Assembly (NCBI GenBank): GCA_947167075.1
Contig: CAMVGR010000001.1
Location: 124,001-188,000, forward strand
DNA: 64,000 nucleotides
Origin: an uncultured Bacteroidales bacterium
Lineage (GTDB): Bacteria; Bacteroidota; Bacteroidia; Bacteroidales; P3
Reading direction: 5' to 3'
A model generated the notes under the pieces. The model was not told the DNA's origin. It worked only from the letters and a program-made list of their open reading frames with translations, and ran no database searches. The translations under genes were made by a program, and so were the position numbers. This document shows positions 8,651 to 17,436 of the stretch, one piece after another. Numbering within the stretch: position 1 is the first letter of the stretch; every line of letters starts with the position of its first letter.

Positions 8651-9124
8651 TCAAGCGTTGTGATATTTCTCGTGCCGAAGGATGGTGAATGCACGATAGA
8701 GTTGTTCCACGAAGAATAGACGAACCATTTGGTGGTTGAAGGTCATTTGTGAAAGAGACATCTTGGCATTGGCAATAGCATATACGCTGGGTGAAAAGCC
8801 AAAAGCTCCACCCACCACGTAGACTATAGTTCGCACTCCGGCATTCATCTGTTTTTGTATTTGTTCGGCAAAGCCAACAGAGGTGTATTCATGCCCGTGC
8901 TCGTCGAGTAGGATGACATAGTCGGTTTTGGCCAACTGTTTGATGATTGATTCTCCTTCTCGTTCTTTTAAATCGTCGGTGGAAAGATGTCCGGCATTCT
9001 TAATGGACGGTATAACGACCAACTCAAAGTCGCAGTAGTGTTTTATCCTTGATACATACTCGTCTATACCCGTTTGTAGATAAGGTATGTCGGTTTTGGA
9101 TACTACAATCAACTTTATTTTCAT
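8651..9124 (-). CDS. rlmH: 23S rRNA (pseudouridine-1915-N3) methyltransferase
   Basis: 157 residues from ATG at 9124, exactly the usual RlmH length. It is a SPOUT-class methyltransferase that methylates pseudouridine 1915 in helix 69 of 23S rRNA. Family marks are the start MKIKLIVVSKTD, LLDEHGHEYTSVGFAEQI in the middle, the glycine-rich knot VYVVGGAFGFS, and the C-terminal FNHQMVRLFFVEQLYRAF. The start overlaps the stop of the upstream acyltransferase (ATGA). A longer reading frame exists upstream but lies inside that gene. Confidence 0.96.
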   Translation of the reverse strand: MKIKLIVVSKTDIPYLQTGIDEYVSRIKHYCDFELVVIPSIKNAGHLSTDDLKEREGESIIKQLAKTDYVILLDEHGHEYTSVGFAEQIQKQMNAGVRTIVYVVGGAFGFSPSVYAIANAKMSLSQMTFNHQMVRLFFVEQLYRAFTILRHEKYHNA

Positions 9125-10050
9125 AGGTGTAATAGTCGTTCTCCAAAAGGAATGCAGGAGCGATAAATGCAATGGTAGGGCGTTTGTGTTGTACCAAAAG
9201 AATGGTAGAAGAAGGCTAGTTTTTTATCCATACCACCCTCGAAATCGAACGATTGGGTGAGTGTGGAGAGCCTGCGAAGCATTTGCCACATGAGGTAGCT
9301 CATGGCTCCATGCGGTGCTTTTTTTCCAATGGCTAGCAATAGCGACCATGCACACTGGCTGTCATAAACGACAAACCAAGCGGCATGCAATGTGTTGTCC
9401 TTCCTGTCTCGTAGTCCCCAAAGCAGTCCATGTCCTCGAGTGCATGCGGTGTTGACTACACGTCGTAGCAGGTCTTCCTTAATGAGATCCTGCTCCCCAC
9501 GTCGGTGGTAATAGTCGATATGAAAGGGCACAAACTCATCAAGCGATAGTGTTTCGTCGACTGTACATTGTTCAGCTACTGCTTTATCGTAGCGACGGCG
9601 TAGACGCGAGGCGTTGTTGTATAGGCTATCGATGTCTTTCAGTGAGTCGAATCGGTAGGTGTAGCGAGTGGACTGGCGGAAACCATGCCAGTGGAATGGT
9701 TGCCAATTGCCGATTTCGGGAGGGAAGCATTGCATGCAGAGTGCTGTGTGTTGTTCATGCAGTGCTTTGGCTAGGTATTCGAGAACACTTTGTTGGTGGT
9801 CGAAATCCATTCCATGGCGTAGCCACGGCCCGCACCATGGGGTAAGTTGTGGTTGCAGGATGAACTTTAGGCCTAGTTTCTTTCCGTAAAGGAATGGCAT
9901 TGCACCCACTATTGTGTCACCTTCATGACACAATAGCACGTCCCATTGCTTACCGTGGCAGACGGTGTCCATCCACCATGCCTGTTGAAAAAGAGGTATA
10001 TACTCATCCTCTTTATCACACAGGATGCGGTATTGCTCTATAGGATTCAA
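9121..10050 (-). CDS. GNAT/FemAB-like acyltransferase
   Basis: 309 residues, soluble. The fold pattern suggests the FemAB-like double-GNAT group. WWMDTVCHGKQWDVLL near the N-terminus and LHAAWFVVYDSQCAWSLL with a following MWQMLRRLS helix resemble Bacteroidota proteins annotated as GNAT acetyltransferase. The donor and acceptor are unknown. It is sandwiched by 4-bp overlaps between the ompA-like gene and rlmH, in an operon begun by ftsE, so a role in envelope or cell-wall biosynthesis is possible (inference). Confidence 0.7.
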   Translation of the reverse strand: MNPIEQYRILCDKEDEYIPLFQQAWWMDTVCHGKQWDVLLCHEGDTIVGAMPFLYGKKLGLKFILQPQLTPWCGPWLRHGMDFDHQQSVLEYLAKALHEQHTALCMQCFPPEIGNWQPFHWHGFRQSTRYTYRFDSLKDIDSLYNNASRLRRRYDKAVAEQCTVDETLSLDEFVPFHIDYYHRRGEQDLIKEDLLRRVVNTACTRGHGLLWGLRDRKDNTLHAAWFVVYDSQCAWSLLLAIGKKAPHGAMSYLMWQMLRRLSTLTQSFDFEGGMDKKLAFFYHSFGTTQTPYHCIYRSCIPFGERLLHL

Positions 10051-10979
10051 AGTATTTTGATGGCTACGCGGTTGTTTTTCAGACGGCCTTCCCGGGTATT
10101 GTTGTCTCCAATGGGATCGGCATCACCTCGTGCTTCCACCTCAATTCGATCTTTATCCACACCACGCATCAATAACGCTTTTTTGACTTCTGTGGCACGT
10201 TGGCGCGACAAACCAATGCAGTAGGCCTCGGTTCCTTGATTGTCTGCATATCCACTTAGCAACACGCTTTTCCGCTCATTCTCTTTAAGATATGTGGCCA
10301 AAGTGTCAATGGCAGGAATCCACGACTCAACAATGGTAGCGTCGTTGGGGAAGAACCGAATATCCTCAAATGTTCGTACGTCGTTGTCGACGGTGAAAAT
10401 CGGCTTTTTCTTCGAACCAAAGTAAAGCAACAATCCAACCTTGATAAGTGGGTCGTCTATTTGCTCTTCGTAGTAGGCATTGCCTTTGAAGTACTTGTAG
10501 TCGATTTCAGCCACCTGAAGCGTGATTTTGTTACGCATCTCCTTCCGTTGCTTCCACTCGTCAAATGCTTTCAATGCTTTATAGGCATCTTGACGTCCCT
10601 GTTCAGCTAGTTCTTCTCGTGTATCGGCATCCTCAATATTGGGATTGATAGCAAATACAGCACATGCTGTCATGGTTGCACGGGTGCTTTTCTGCAGATA
10701 GTTCAGCACAGGGGTGAAATCTCCAAAATCGGGTTTGCGCATGCCACAAATAACGGGCAATTGCATATAGTCGAAGGGCAAGAAATAAATCTTGGTGTCT
10801 TTGGTGGAGAAGTTTGTGAACTTCCATATAGAGTCATAGTCGTCCTGACGTACTTTTTGGCGCCCTTCTATGAATGGTGATTGTTGTTTTTTACCACCTT
10901 TGGGTTTGCTTTGAGCCATGCCGGTGGCACAGGATAAGAGGAATGCTCCAATAGCGAAACAGATGAGGTATTTCTTCAT
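10047..10979 (-). CDS. OmpA-family peptidoglycan-binding protein
   Basis: 310 residues. The N-terminal export signal (MKKYLICFAIGAFLLSCATG) contains a possible lipobox at Cys17. A central region of unknown fold follows, then a C-terminal OmpA-like domain (about 205-310) with VLLSGYADNQGTEAY, LSRQRATEVKKAL and NNRVAIKIL. OmpA C domains hold peptidoglycan diaminopimelate and anchor the outer membrane. The gene follows ftsE by 48 bp and overlaps the acyltransferase by 4 bp. Confidence 0.9.
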   Translation of the reverse strand: MKKYLICFAIGAFLLSCATGMAQSKPKGGKKQQSPFIEGRQKVRQDDYDSIWKFTNFSTKDTKIYFLPFDYMQLPVICGMRKPDFGDFTPVLNYLQKSTRATMTACAVFAINPNIEDADTREELAEQGRQDAYKALKAFDEWKQRKEMRNKITLQVAEIDYKYFKGNAYYEEQIDDPLIKVGLLLYFGSKKKPIFTVDNDVRTFEDIRFFPNDATIVESWIPAIDTLATYLKENERKSVLLSGYADNQGTEAYCIGLSRQRATEVKKALLMRGVDKDRIEVEARGDADPIGDNNTREGRLKNNRVAIKIL

Positions 10980-11026
10980 TGTAAGTCTATTTTTTATCTT
11001 TTCAATAAGTGCTTGGTATGTTTGTT

Positions 11027-11755
11027 TTATTGCATTTGATTCGTTTCAGAGAGGGATTTTTCAGTATCTACCAATGTCCCACCCTCGCACAATAGTACTC
11101 GGGCAGGGAAGCGGTCGATCATCATGAAATCATGGGTAGAGACCAAAATGGTGATACCTGCATTGCGTGTTGCCTCTATCATCAGTTGCATAATCTCGGC
11201 TGAGGTGACGGGATCCAAATTCCCTGTGGGTTCATCAGCAAGGATGAGTTTAGGGTTGTTAATCAGAGCTCGTGCTATTCCTACTCGCTGTTGTTCTCCT
11301 TCACTGAGTCTTCGTGGCATTGCATCCGCTTTGTGTGTCAAGCCTACAGCTTCAAGTGTACGATCTATCTGCTCGTTTATTTCTTTCCGCTTGCGCCATC
11401 CAGTGGCCCGTAGTACGAATTCTAGATTCTGCCTGACGTTGCGGTCGTCCAAAAGTCGTGAGTTTTGGAACACAATTCCCAGTTGCCGACGTAGAGAGGG
11501 GATGCGATGTCGACGTAGGTGAACTAGATCGATGCCGCATACTTGTGCTACACCACTGTTGATTGGGTTATCGGCATAGAGTGCCCGTAGCAGTGATGTC
11601 TTTCCTGTTCCGCTTTTCCCTATTAGGTATACAAATTCTCCCTCATCAATCCGAAGGTTTACTCCGTTCAGCAGTGTCCCATCGTCATGGTTAATGATTA
11701 CATTTTCAAGCAGTACGATGGGGGATGATGTGGTGCTTTTATCTTGATTCTCCAT
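11027..11755 (-). CDS. ftsE: Cell division ATP-binding protein FtsE
   Basis: 242 residues with Walker A GKSGTGKTSLL, Q-loop VFQNSRLLDDRNV, signature LSEGEQQRVGIARAL and Walker B LILADEPTGNLDP. These last two are hallmarks of the FtsE/LolD class. FtsE with FtsX activates cell-wall hydrolases at division. No ftsX lies next to it, so LolD/MacB-type ATPase is an alternative, though a lone ftsE is common in Bacteroidota. It heads the ftsE-ompA-acyltransferase-rlmH operon, with a -7 box 26 bp upstream. Confidence 0.85.
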   Translation of the reverse strand: MENQDKSTTSSPIVLLENVIINHDDGTLLNGVNLRIDEGEFVYLIGKSGTGKTSLLRALYADNPINSGVAQVCGIDLVHLRRHRIPSLRRQLGIVFQNSRLLDDRNVRQNLEFVLRATGWRKRKEINEQIDRTLEAVGLTHKADAMPRRLSEGEQQRVGIARALINNPKLILADEPTGNLDPVTSAEIMQLMIEATRNAGITILVSTHDFMMIDRFPARVLLCEGGTLVDTEKSLSETNQMQ

Positions 11756-11780
11756 TGCTTATGCTATCCATAAAACGGTG

Positions 11781-11788
11781 CAAAAATA
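11781..11788 (-). promoter_or_regulatory. Promoter -7 box of ftsE operon
   Basis: On the minus strand TATTTTTG followed by CAC, ending 26 bp before the ftsE start. It matches TAnnTTTG; the -33 box is not clear. Confidence 0.65.
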
Positions 11789-11861
11789 CAAAAAAAGCTT
11801 GATTTGGCAGCCTTTAATCGTTAAAAAATGACATTTTTTTTTATGTTTCTGAAAAAAGACG

Positions 11862-11869
11862 TACTTTTG
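11862..11869 (+). promoter_or_regulatory. Promoter -7 box of acyl-CoA synthetase
   Basis: TACTTTTG followed by CAG, 24 bp before the ATG. The -33 position is T-rich but without an exact TTTG. It is divergent from the ftsE promoter about 75 bp away. Confidence 0.7.
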
Positions 11870-11892
11870 CAGCCTAAACAAAACACAATAGT

Positions 11893-13749
11893 ATGGAGAT
11901 AACACGTACTTTCGACTTGTTAGATCATCTTGTAGAGCGCTATCCCAAAGATGATATGTTGGCTGGAAAAGTCAACGGCGAATGGGTGAAATACTCATCG
12001 CATGACTACTACAAATATGCACACTATTTGGCCTATGGTCTTTGCGAAATAGGTTTAAAACAAGGCGACAGGGTGATTACTATGAGTGGTAATTGTCCTG
12101 AATGGAACTTCATCGATATGGCTCTGGCTATGTGTGGTATTATACATGTGCCGATTTACCCCACTCTGTCCACCGAAAACTATTTGTATATTCTGAAACA
12201 CAGCGAGGCTCAAGCCATTTTCGTTAGCACAAAAGTGTTGCTTGGCCGTTTACGTCCTGCCATCGAGCAGTTGGAAACAAAGCCACAGGTATTTACCCTT
12301 GCCAACATAGAGAAGGAACACCGTATGTTGGAGATTTTGAAGGCAGGTATTGCTGGGCGCGACAAGTGGATGGCTGAAATCGAACGCCGCAAACGCGAAA
12401 TCAAACCCGACGACTGGACTACAATGATCTACACCAGCGGCACCACCGGCATGCCAAAGGGCGTAATGCTCAGTCACCGCAACCTCTGCAGCAATTTCCT
12501 GGCCCACGCCCAGGTGAACCCCTGCGACAGCCACTCCAAATTCCTCTCTTTCCTGCCGCTCAACCATATCTATGAGCGTTCGATGAACTATCACTATCAG
12601 GCCAAGGGTATCAGCATCTATTATGCTGAAAATATGGGCACCATACAGCAGAATATGCAGGAAATCCATGCCGATGGTTTCTGTGCCGTTCCCCGTGTGC
12701 TTGAGATGGTGCACGACAAACTCTATGCCGCAGGCAAAGACTTCCACGGCTTCAAAAAGAAGATTTACGATTGGGCCTTCCGTCATGGCAAGCGATACGA
12801 CTATTCTCTCGTCCGTAAGGCCAATATCTTCTACCAGATTGGCCAGTGGTTTCTCGACAAGGCCGTGTATAGCAAATGGCGTGAGAAATTCGGAGGCAAG
12901 CGACTCACCGTCATCACCGGTGGCAGCAGTATTCAGCCCAAGATGGTCAGTCTCTTTGCAGCTGCGGGTATCAATATCTATGAAGGATATGGCCTTAGCG
13001 AGACGTCGCCTGTGATTGCCGTCAACGACCCTGCTCATCATCAGGTAAAGATTGGCACCGTGGGGCCAATCCTCAGTGGTGTGGAGATGAAGTTCGATGA
13101 CGATGGCGAAATCCTCACCCGAGGACCACACGTCATGCTCGGCTATTACAAAGACCCTGAATACACAGCCCATGTGATTGATTCCGATGGATGGTTCCAT
13201 ACAGGCGATATAGGTGAACTGCTCGGTGGCCGCTACCTTAAGATTACCGACCGCAAGAAGGACATCTTCAAGCTCTCGGCTGGCAAATATGTAGCTCCGC
13301 AACTTATCGAGAACATGCTCCGCGGTTCGGAATATATAGAACAGGTGATGGTGATCGGCGAAAATGAAAAACAAGTGGCAGCCATTATCAGTCCTAACTT
13401 CAATACGCTGCACTATTGGGCGCTGAAGTATCATTTACACTATCGCGACAATGTAGAGCTCATCTCTCTTCCACAGGTACATGACAAGATGCGCAAGGTG
13501 CTTGACGAGTACAACAAGAATCTTGCTCCTCACGAACAGATAAAACAATTCAGACTTGTCTCAGAGGATTGGACACCAAACAACGGGCTCCTCTCACCAA
13601 CGTTGAAACTGCGTCGTGCTCCGCTGATGGAGAAGTATAAAGACATTGTAGCGGAGATTTATGGTAAAGAGAAACCTACGTCCACCGGTCTGTTCTCCGC
13701 TTTCAAGAGTGTTGAACTTCCCACTATGCCTTGGGGTAAAAAGCAATAG
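11893..13749 (+). CDS. Long-chain fatty acid--CoA ligase (AMP-forming)
   Basis: 618 residues, close to the FadD15-like length (about 600). The AMP-binding motif IYTSGTTGMPKGV is at about 179-191, YEGYGLSETSP near 365, and the hinge and C-terminal motif TGDIGELLGG...ITDRKKDIFKLSAGKYV at about 440-470. It activates fatty acids as acyl-CoA with ATP for membrane lipid synthesis or degradation. It is monocistronic, with its own promoter and a strong terminator. Confidence 0.93.
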   Translation: MEITRTFDLLDHLVERYPKDDMLAGKVNGEWVKYSSHDYYKYAHYLAYGLCEIGLKQGDRVITMSGNCPEWNFIDMALAMCGIIHVPIYPTLSTENYLYILKHSEAQAIFVSTKVLLGRLRPAIEQLETKPQVFTLANIEKEHRMLEILKAGIAGRDKWMAEIERRKREIKPDDWTTMIYTSGTTGMPKGVMLSHRNLCSNFLAHAQVNPCDSHSKFLSFLPLNHIYERSMNYHYQAKGISIYYAENMGTIQQNMQEIHADGFCAVPRVLEMVHDKLYAAGKDFHGFKKKIYDWAFRHGKRYDYSLVRKANIFYQIGQWFLDKAVYSKWREKFGGKRLTVITGGSSIQPKMVSLFAAAGINIYEGYGLSETSPVIAVNDPAHHQVKIGTVGPILSGVEMKFDDDGEILTRGPHVMLGYYKDPEYTAHVIDSDGWFHTGDIGELLGGRYLKITDRKKDIFKLSAGKYVAPQLIENMLRGSEYIEQVMVIGENEKQVAAIISPNFNTLHYWALKYHLHYRDNVELISLPQVHDKMRKVLDEYNKNLAPHEQIKQFRLVSEDWTPNNGLLSPTLKLRRAPLMEKYKDIVAEIYGKEKPTSTGLFSAFKSVELPTMPWGKKQ

Positions 13750-13776
13750 AACAACAGGCATAGGAAATAAAAATCT

Positions 13777-13817
13777 AATAATAGGACAGACATCTCTGAA
13801 TTGTCTGTCCTATTATT
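13777..13817 (+). terminator. Rho-independent terminator of acyl-CoA synthetase
   Basis: A perfect 16-bp stem (AATAATAGGACAGACA and its complement) with a 9-base loop, followed by GTTG. It lies 27 bp after the stop. Confidence 0.9.
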
Positions 13818-13876
13818 GTTGTGTATTATGTCGGTGTTATATTGAGGACAATATATCCTACAAAATGCAAGACTTT

Positions 13877-14014
13877 TTACTGCACCATCAGCCTGCGGGA
13901 TGCGGTGCCGGTGGGGGTAGATACCTTCAGCAGGTAGGCTCCGGCGGGCAGGGTGTGGATGTCGAGGTGCAGGGTGGTGGTCGGGGCGGGGATGGCCATC
14001 TGCAGCAGTTGCCC
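13877..14014 (-). pseudogene. Orphan T9SS type-A C-terminal sorting domain fragment
   Basis: About 45 codons on the minus strand read GQLLQMAIPAP, then LHLDIHTLPAGAYLLKV, and end RRLMVQ and stop. The pattern of a G-x-x-L/V strand, L-x-L...LPAGAYLLKV and a basic C-terminal strand is that of the T9SS type-A sorting domain of secreted proteins. The upstream part is lost: the sequence before it is garbled and runs into the 11-bp array at 14079. I read it as the leftover 3' end of a deleted cargo gene, so not functional. Confidence 0.7.
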
Positions 14015-14043
14015 CACAAGGCAGAATCCGGAGTGTATGCACT

Positions 14044-14133
14044 GTGGATGCTCCGCCAAAGGTCCGTGTCGGCACACGGCAGTCACGGTTCATCTACGGT
14101 GCATGTACGGTGCATGTACGGATGAAGTACGGT
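14044..14133 (-). repeat. 11-bp unit array, family A, copy b, with conserved tail
   Basis: On the minus strand five units run from 14133 to 14079, ending ACTTCA, ACATGC, ACATGC, AGATGA and GACTGC. A degenerate eleven-base unit follows, then a 24-bp tail ending CGGAGCATCCAC (14044-14055). The tail is in the same 11-bp phase as in copies c and d. It lies between the moxR stop and the orphan sorting domain. Confidence 0.93.
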
Positions 14134-14290
14134 TGTGGTACGAGGAAGGGACTGAAATATAGGTAGTTATGGTTTTGTGGTGCTGGTATGTCGGTGTTTG
14201 TGAGCGCTTTACGAGAAGGTGCGGCAGGTGGGGTTGGGTGCGGAGTATGGTATAAACAGGCGGAGGAGATACGGAATGGTGGTCGCTCCG

Positions 14291-15244
14291 TTATACTGCA
14301 GACTTGGTGTCTTTGATCAGGTTACTGATGATGTCGTCGGTGGTGATGTTTTCGGCTTCGGCGAAATAGGTTCTTACTACTCTGTGGCGAAGTACATTGT
14401 ATGCAACGGCATCGATGTTTTCTATATCGGGCGAGTATTTTCCATGGACGGCAGCGTGGCAACAGGCACCGACAATGAGGTTTTGCGAGGCACGCGGACC
14501 GGCACCCCACGAAATGTATCTATTGTCGGGGTTGCGCGAGGATCTGACTAGGCGGACGGCATATTCCACAACGTTGGAAGCGACAGGCATACTGCGGATA
14601 GTGTTCTGAAAGGCGATGATGTCGTCGGCAGAAAGGACCTGTTGCACCTGGTCGATATGAGTGTGGGATGTCTGTTTGACAATCTGTATTTCCTCTTCGA
14701 ACGACGGGTAGTCGAGTTTGACATTGAAAAGGAATCTGTCGAGTTGTGCTTCGGGTAGGGGGTATGTGCCCTCTTGCTCGATAGGGTTCTGTGTGGCCAG
14801 TACAAAGAAGGGGTTGGGTAGGGGGTAGGAGGTGCCATGGGCGGTGACGCGACGTTCCTGCATGGCTTCGAGGAGTGCGGCTTGGGTTTTGGGCGGGGTG
14901 CGGTTGATTTCGTCGGCCAGCACTACGCCTGCAAAGATGGGTCCACGGACGAAGCGGAATTCGCGCTCTTTGTCCAATATCTCGCTGCCGGTGATGTCTG
15001 AGGGCATGAGGTCGGGGGTGAACTGGATGCGAGAAAACTGAAGACCCAGTGTGTGCGACAGTGTGCTCACCATCAGCGTTTTCGCCAAGCCAGGTACGCC
15101 AAGCAAGAGGCAGTGGCCTCCGGCGAGAATGGTTAGGAAAAGGCTTTCGACGGCCTCTTCTTGCCCAACGATGACTTTTGCTATCTCTTGTTTTAGGTTC
15201 TTATATCGGTCGACCAGGAGATCGAGTGTTTCTTTGTCGTTCAT
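14291..15244 (-). CDS. MoxR-family AAA+ ATPase
   Basis: 317 residues. Walker A is LGVPGLAKT (48-56), Walker B is VLADEINRTPPKTQAALLEAM, sensor 1 is FVLATQNPIEQEGTYPLPEAQLDRF. MoxR ATPases act as chaperones for metal-cofactor or von Willebrand-domain proteins. They normally stand before DUF58 and BatA/BatB genes. Here the gene is the last of the guaB-surA operon and nothing of that set follows. The surA stop and this start are adjacent. Confidence 0.93.
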   Translation of the reverse strand: MNDKETLDLLVDRYKNLKQEIAKVIVGQEEAVESLFLTILAGGHCLLLGVPGLAKTLMVSTLSHTLGLQFSRIQFTPDLMPSDITGSEILDKEREFRFVRGPIFAGVVLADEINRTPPKTQAALLEAMQERRVTAHGTSYPLPNPFFVLATQNPIEQEGTYPLPEAQLDRFLFNVKLDYPSFEEEIQIVKQTSHTHIDQVQQVLSADDIIAFQNTIRSMPVASNVVEYAVRLVRSSRNPDNRYISWGAGPRASQNLIVGACCHAAVHGKYSPDIENIDAVAYNVLRHRVVRTYFAEAENITTDDIISNLIKDTKSAV

Positions 15245-16594
15245 CTACTGCAGGTTGTTGAAAATACAGTCTTGATATTCTTCGGACAGTCTGATATAGG
15301 TGTTTTTCATTTGTTTTTTTGCCCATTGCACCATTTTATCCTGTTTGGCAGCGGCCAAGGCAGCATTGTATATGGAGTCGTAGTCGTCTTTGAGATTGGC
15401 TTTGTGTGAGGGATGCTTTTTGTTGAGCATGACGATGCGATAGGCATCTTGTTGGTCTTCGGTTTTGGTGATACAGGCGTTGCTGACCTGACCTTCGTCC
15501 ATGCCTTGCAGACCGACGTTGTAGTAGAGTTTGATGGCATCGTCGCGGTCGAAGCGAGGCGAGCCGTCGTTGGGGTTGATGACGACACCCCCCTGTTTGG
15601 CATTGGGAGCACTACTGTGTTGGCGTGCTGCTTCGTCGAAGCTGATGGAGCCTTTTCTGATTTCGACGGCTAGGCTGTCGAGGAATATGCGTGCATGGAG
15701 CAGGTCTTCGGCAGACACTTTGGGGGTGATTTGGATATGGCGGACGTTGATGTTGTTGCCGCGACGTTCGATGAGCTGTAGGATGTGGAAGCCTTGTTTG
15801 GTTTCGATGATTGGGCTCACTTCGCCAGGTTTCAGTGCGTAGGCTGCACTCTCGAATTCGCCTAGTTTGTCGCCACGGGTAAAGAAGCCGGTTTCGCCTC
15901 CTTTTTTGGCGGTTTCTAGATCTTGCGAGTAGAGGGTGGCGAGCATGGAGAATTTCTCTCCTTTTATTACTCGCTCGCGCAGTTCGGCCAGCTGGGTGCG
16001 GACGCGGTTGCGCTCGGATTCGGAGATGTCGGGCTGGATGACAATTTCAGATATCTCGTATCGTTCGGGAATCATGGGCAGGCTGTCGGCGGGCAGTTTG
16101 TCGAAAAACTCGCTCACTTCGCGAGGTGTGATTTGTACATCTTTGGTGAGTCCGTATTGCACATGTTGGCTCACCAGAATGTTCTTTATCATGCGTTCGT
16201 ACTGCTCTTTTAGCTCTTCGTAGTTGAAGCCGGTGGCTTCGCGAAGATTCTCTTTGGTGCCATATTGCAGCAGGTCGTTGCGGAGATACATCTGTACGTA
16301 CTGGTCCACATCGTCGTCCGAGATGTCCTTTACATCGACGCTGTCTATCTCGCCTTTGTGGATGAGGAGTTGGTTGAGTATCAGATTTTCCAGTATGGCA
16401 CATTTGGTTTCGTGCGGGTTACTGTTGCCGGCATGAAGCCTCGATTGGGTATAGCTCCGTTCGATGTCGGAATATTTAATGATGTTGCGTCCCACGACGG
16501 CTGCCACACCATCGATGATGATTTCCTGTGCGTGGGTGGATGCGCTAAACAGCAGTAGAAGTGCTATGGGGGCAAGGGTTTTCTTCAGGTTCAT
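15245..16594 (-). CDS. SurA-like periplasmic peptidyl-prolyl isomerase
   Basis: 449 residues with signal peptide (MNLKKTLAPIALLLLFSASTHA), an N-terminal SurA chaperone domain (about 25-165) and two parvulin-type domains at about 170-275 (GGETGFFTRGD, QGFHILQLIERR) and 280-395 (VRHIQITPK, GGVVINPNDG). It helps fold outer-membrane proteins in the periplasm. It is the third of three tandem SurA-type genes, overlapping its neighbour by 4 bp. Confidence 0.93.
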   Translation of the reverse strand: MNLKKTLAPIALLLLFSASTHAQEIIIDGVAAVVGRNIIKYSDIERSYTQSRLHAGNSNPHETKCAILENLILNQLLIHKGEIDSVDVKDISDDDVDQYVQMYLRNDLLQYGTKENLREATGFNYEELKEQYERMIKNILVSQHVQYGLTKDVQITPREVSEFFDKLPADSLPMIPERYEISEIVIQPDISESERNRVRTQLAELRERVIKGEKFSMLATLYSQDLETAKKGGETGFFTRGDKLGEFESAAYALKPGEVSPIIETKQGFHILQLIERRGNNINVRHIQITPKVSAEDLLHARIFLDSLAVEIRKGSISFDEAARQHSSAPNAKQGGVVINPNDGSPRFDRDDAIKLYYNVGLQGMDEGQVSNACITKTEDQQDAYRIVMLNKKHPSHKANLKDDYDSIYNAALAAAKQDKMVQWAKKQMKNTYIRLSEEYQDCIFNNLQ

Positions 16595-17436
16595 ATATAT
16601 CTTTTTACGTTTTCGCTTTTCTCGGCTTGCTCCAGCAGGTCGGATTGCATGCGTGAGAGGATGTCGAGTTTGCGATGGTTGAGAATGATGTTGCGGATGT
16701 TGTCCTGTTGCATTTCGAGCGGCGAGGCTTCGTCGCTGACTTTATAGTCGAGGATGCGGACGATGTAGCATTTTTGATCGTCGTTGATAACGATGCTTTG
16801 GTTTTTCTTTAGGTAGAGATTTTCGTTGTAGGTGGTGATGGGGATGGCGAGCTGAAGGGTATGAAAAGGGATCCATGTGTTGATGTCATAGTAGCCCGAT
16901 AGTCCATTTTTAGAGGCCAGTTCCTCGAGCAGCACCACGTCGTGCTCCTCGAATCCTTTTTTGCTTACAATATTGGTGAGTTTGCCGATGAGGGGTGAAT
17001 TGGCGGGTGCTATGACGTAGGCGGTTTTTACAATAGCATGCCGAAGCAGGAATTCCTCTTTGTGGGTATTGTAGTAGTCTGAAATCTGGGATGCCGTTAC
17101 AGTGGTGTCGAGCAATTGATTCACCATCTGCTGTTCGTAGGAGTAGATGATGAGGCTGTTCTTGTAGTCGCGTAGTTGGGTGCTGAAGTCGTCTTTGATG
17201 TTTTTTTCAGCCTTTGAGAGCAGGACCATCTGGCGGATCCATTGCTCGATGTAGTTTTTTGTTATCTCGATACTGTCCTCTGCACTAATCCCCTCTCCAA
17301 TCAGTCCATCAAGGTCTGACCGATGCAGTTCGTACGAATACACCTTGGCGACGATGGGCGATTTGTCGGTGTAGTGTGTACATGCCGACAAAAGGAGTAG
17401 GAGAGTGGCTTCAGAAAGATATTTTGCTAAGGACAT
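16591..17436 (-). CDS. SurA-related chaperone lipoprotein lacking a parvulin domain
   Basis: 281 residues. An N-terminal lipoprotein signal ends LLLLSACTH (Cys19). The rest is helical like SurA N- and C-terminal chaperone parts (NYIEQWIRQMVLLSKAEKN, TASQISDYYNTHKEEFLLRHA). No parvulin core can be made out. It lies between two true PPIase genes, as in other Bacteroidales (from memory), so it probably works with them. Its start overlaps the upstream gene's end by 26 bp; a slightly later start is possible but would damage the signal. Confidence 0.8.
   Translation of the reverse strand: MSLAKYLSEATLLLLLSACTHYTDKSPIVAKVYSYELHRSDLDGLIGEGISAEDSIEITKNYIEQWIRQMVLLSKAEKNIKDDFSTQLRDYKNSLIIYSYEQQMVNQLLDTTVTASQISDYYNTHKEEFLLRHAIVKTAYVIAPANSPLIGKLTNIVSKKGFEEHDVVLLEELASKNGLSGYYDINTWIPFHTLQLAIPITTYNENLYLKKNQSIVINDDQKCYIVRILDYKVSDEASPLEMQQDNIRNIILNHRKLDILSRMQSDLLEQAEKSENVKRYI

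Noticed and set aside
12250-13434. A 394-codon open frame antisense to the acyl-CoA synthetase
   Set aside because: Its composition is that of a shadow of the sense gene, whose motifs are unmistakable.
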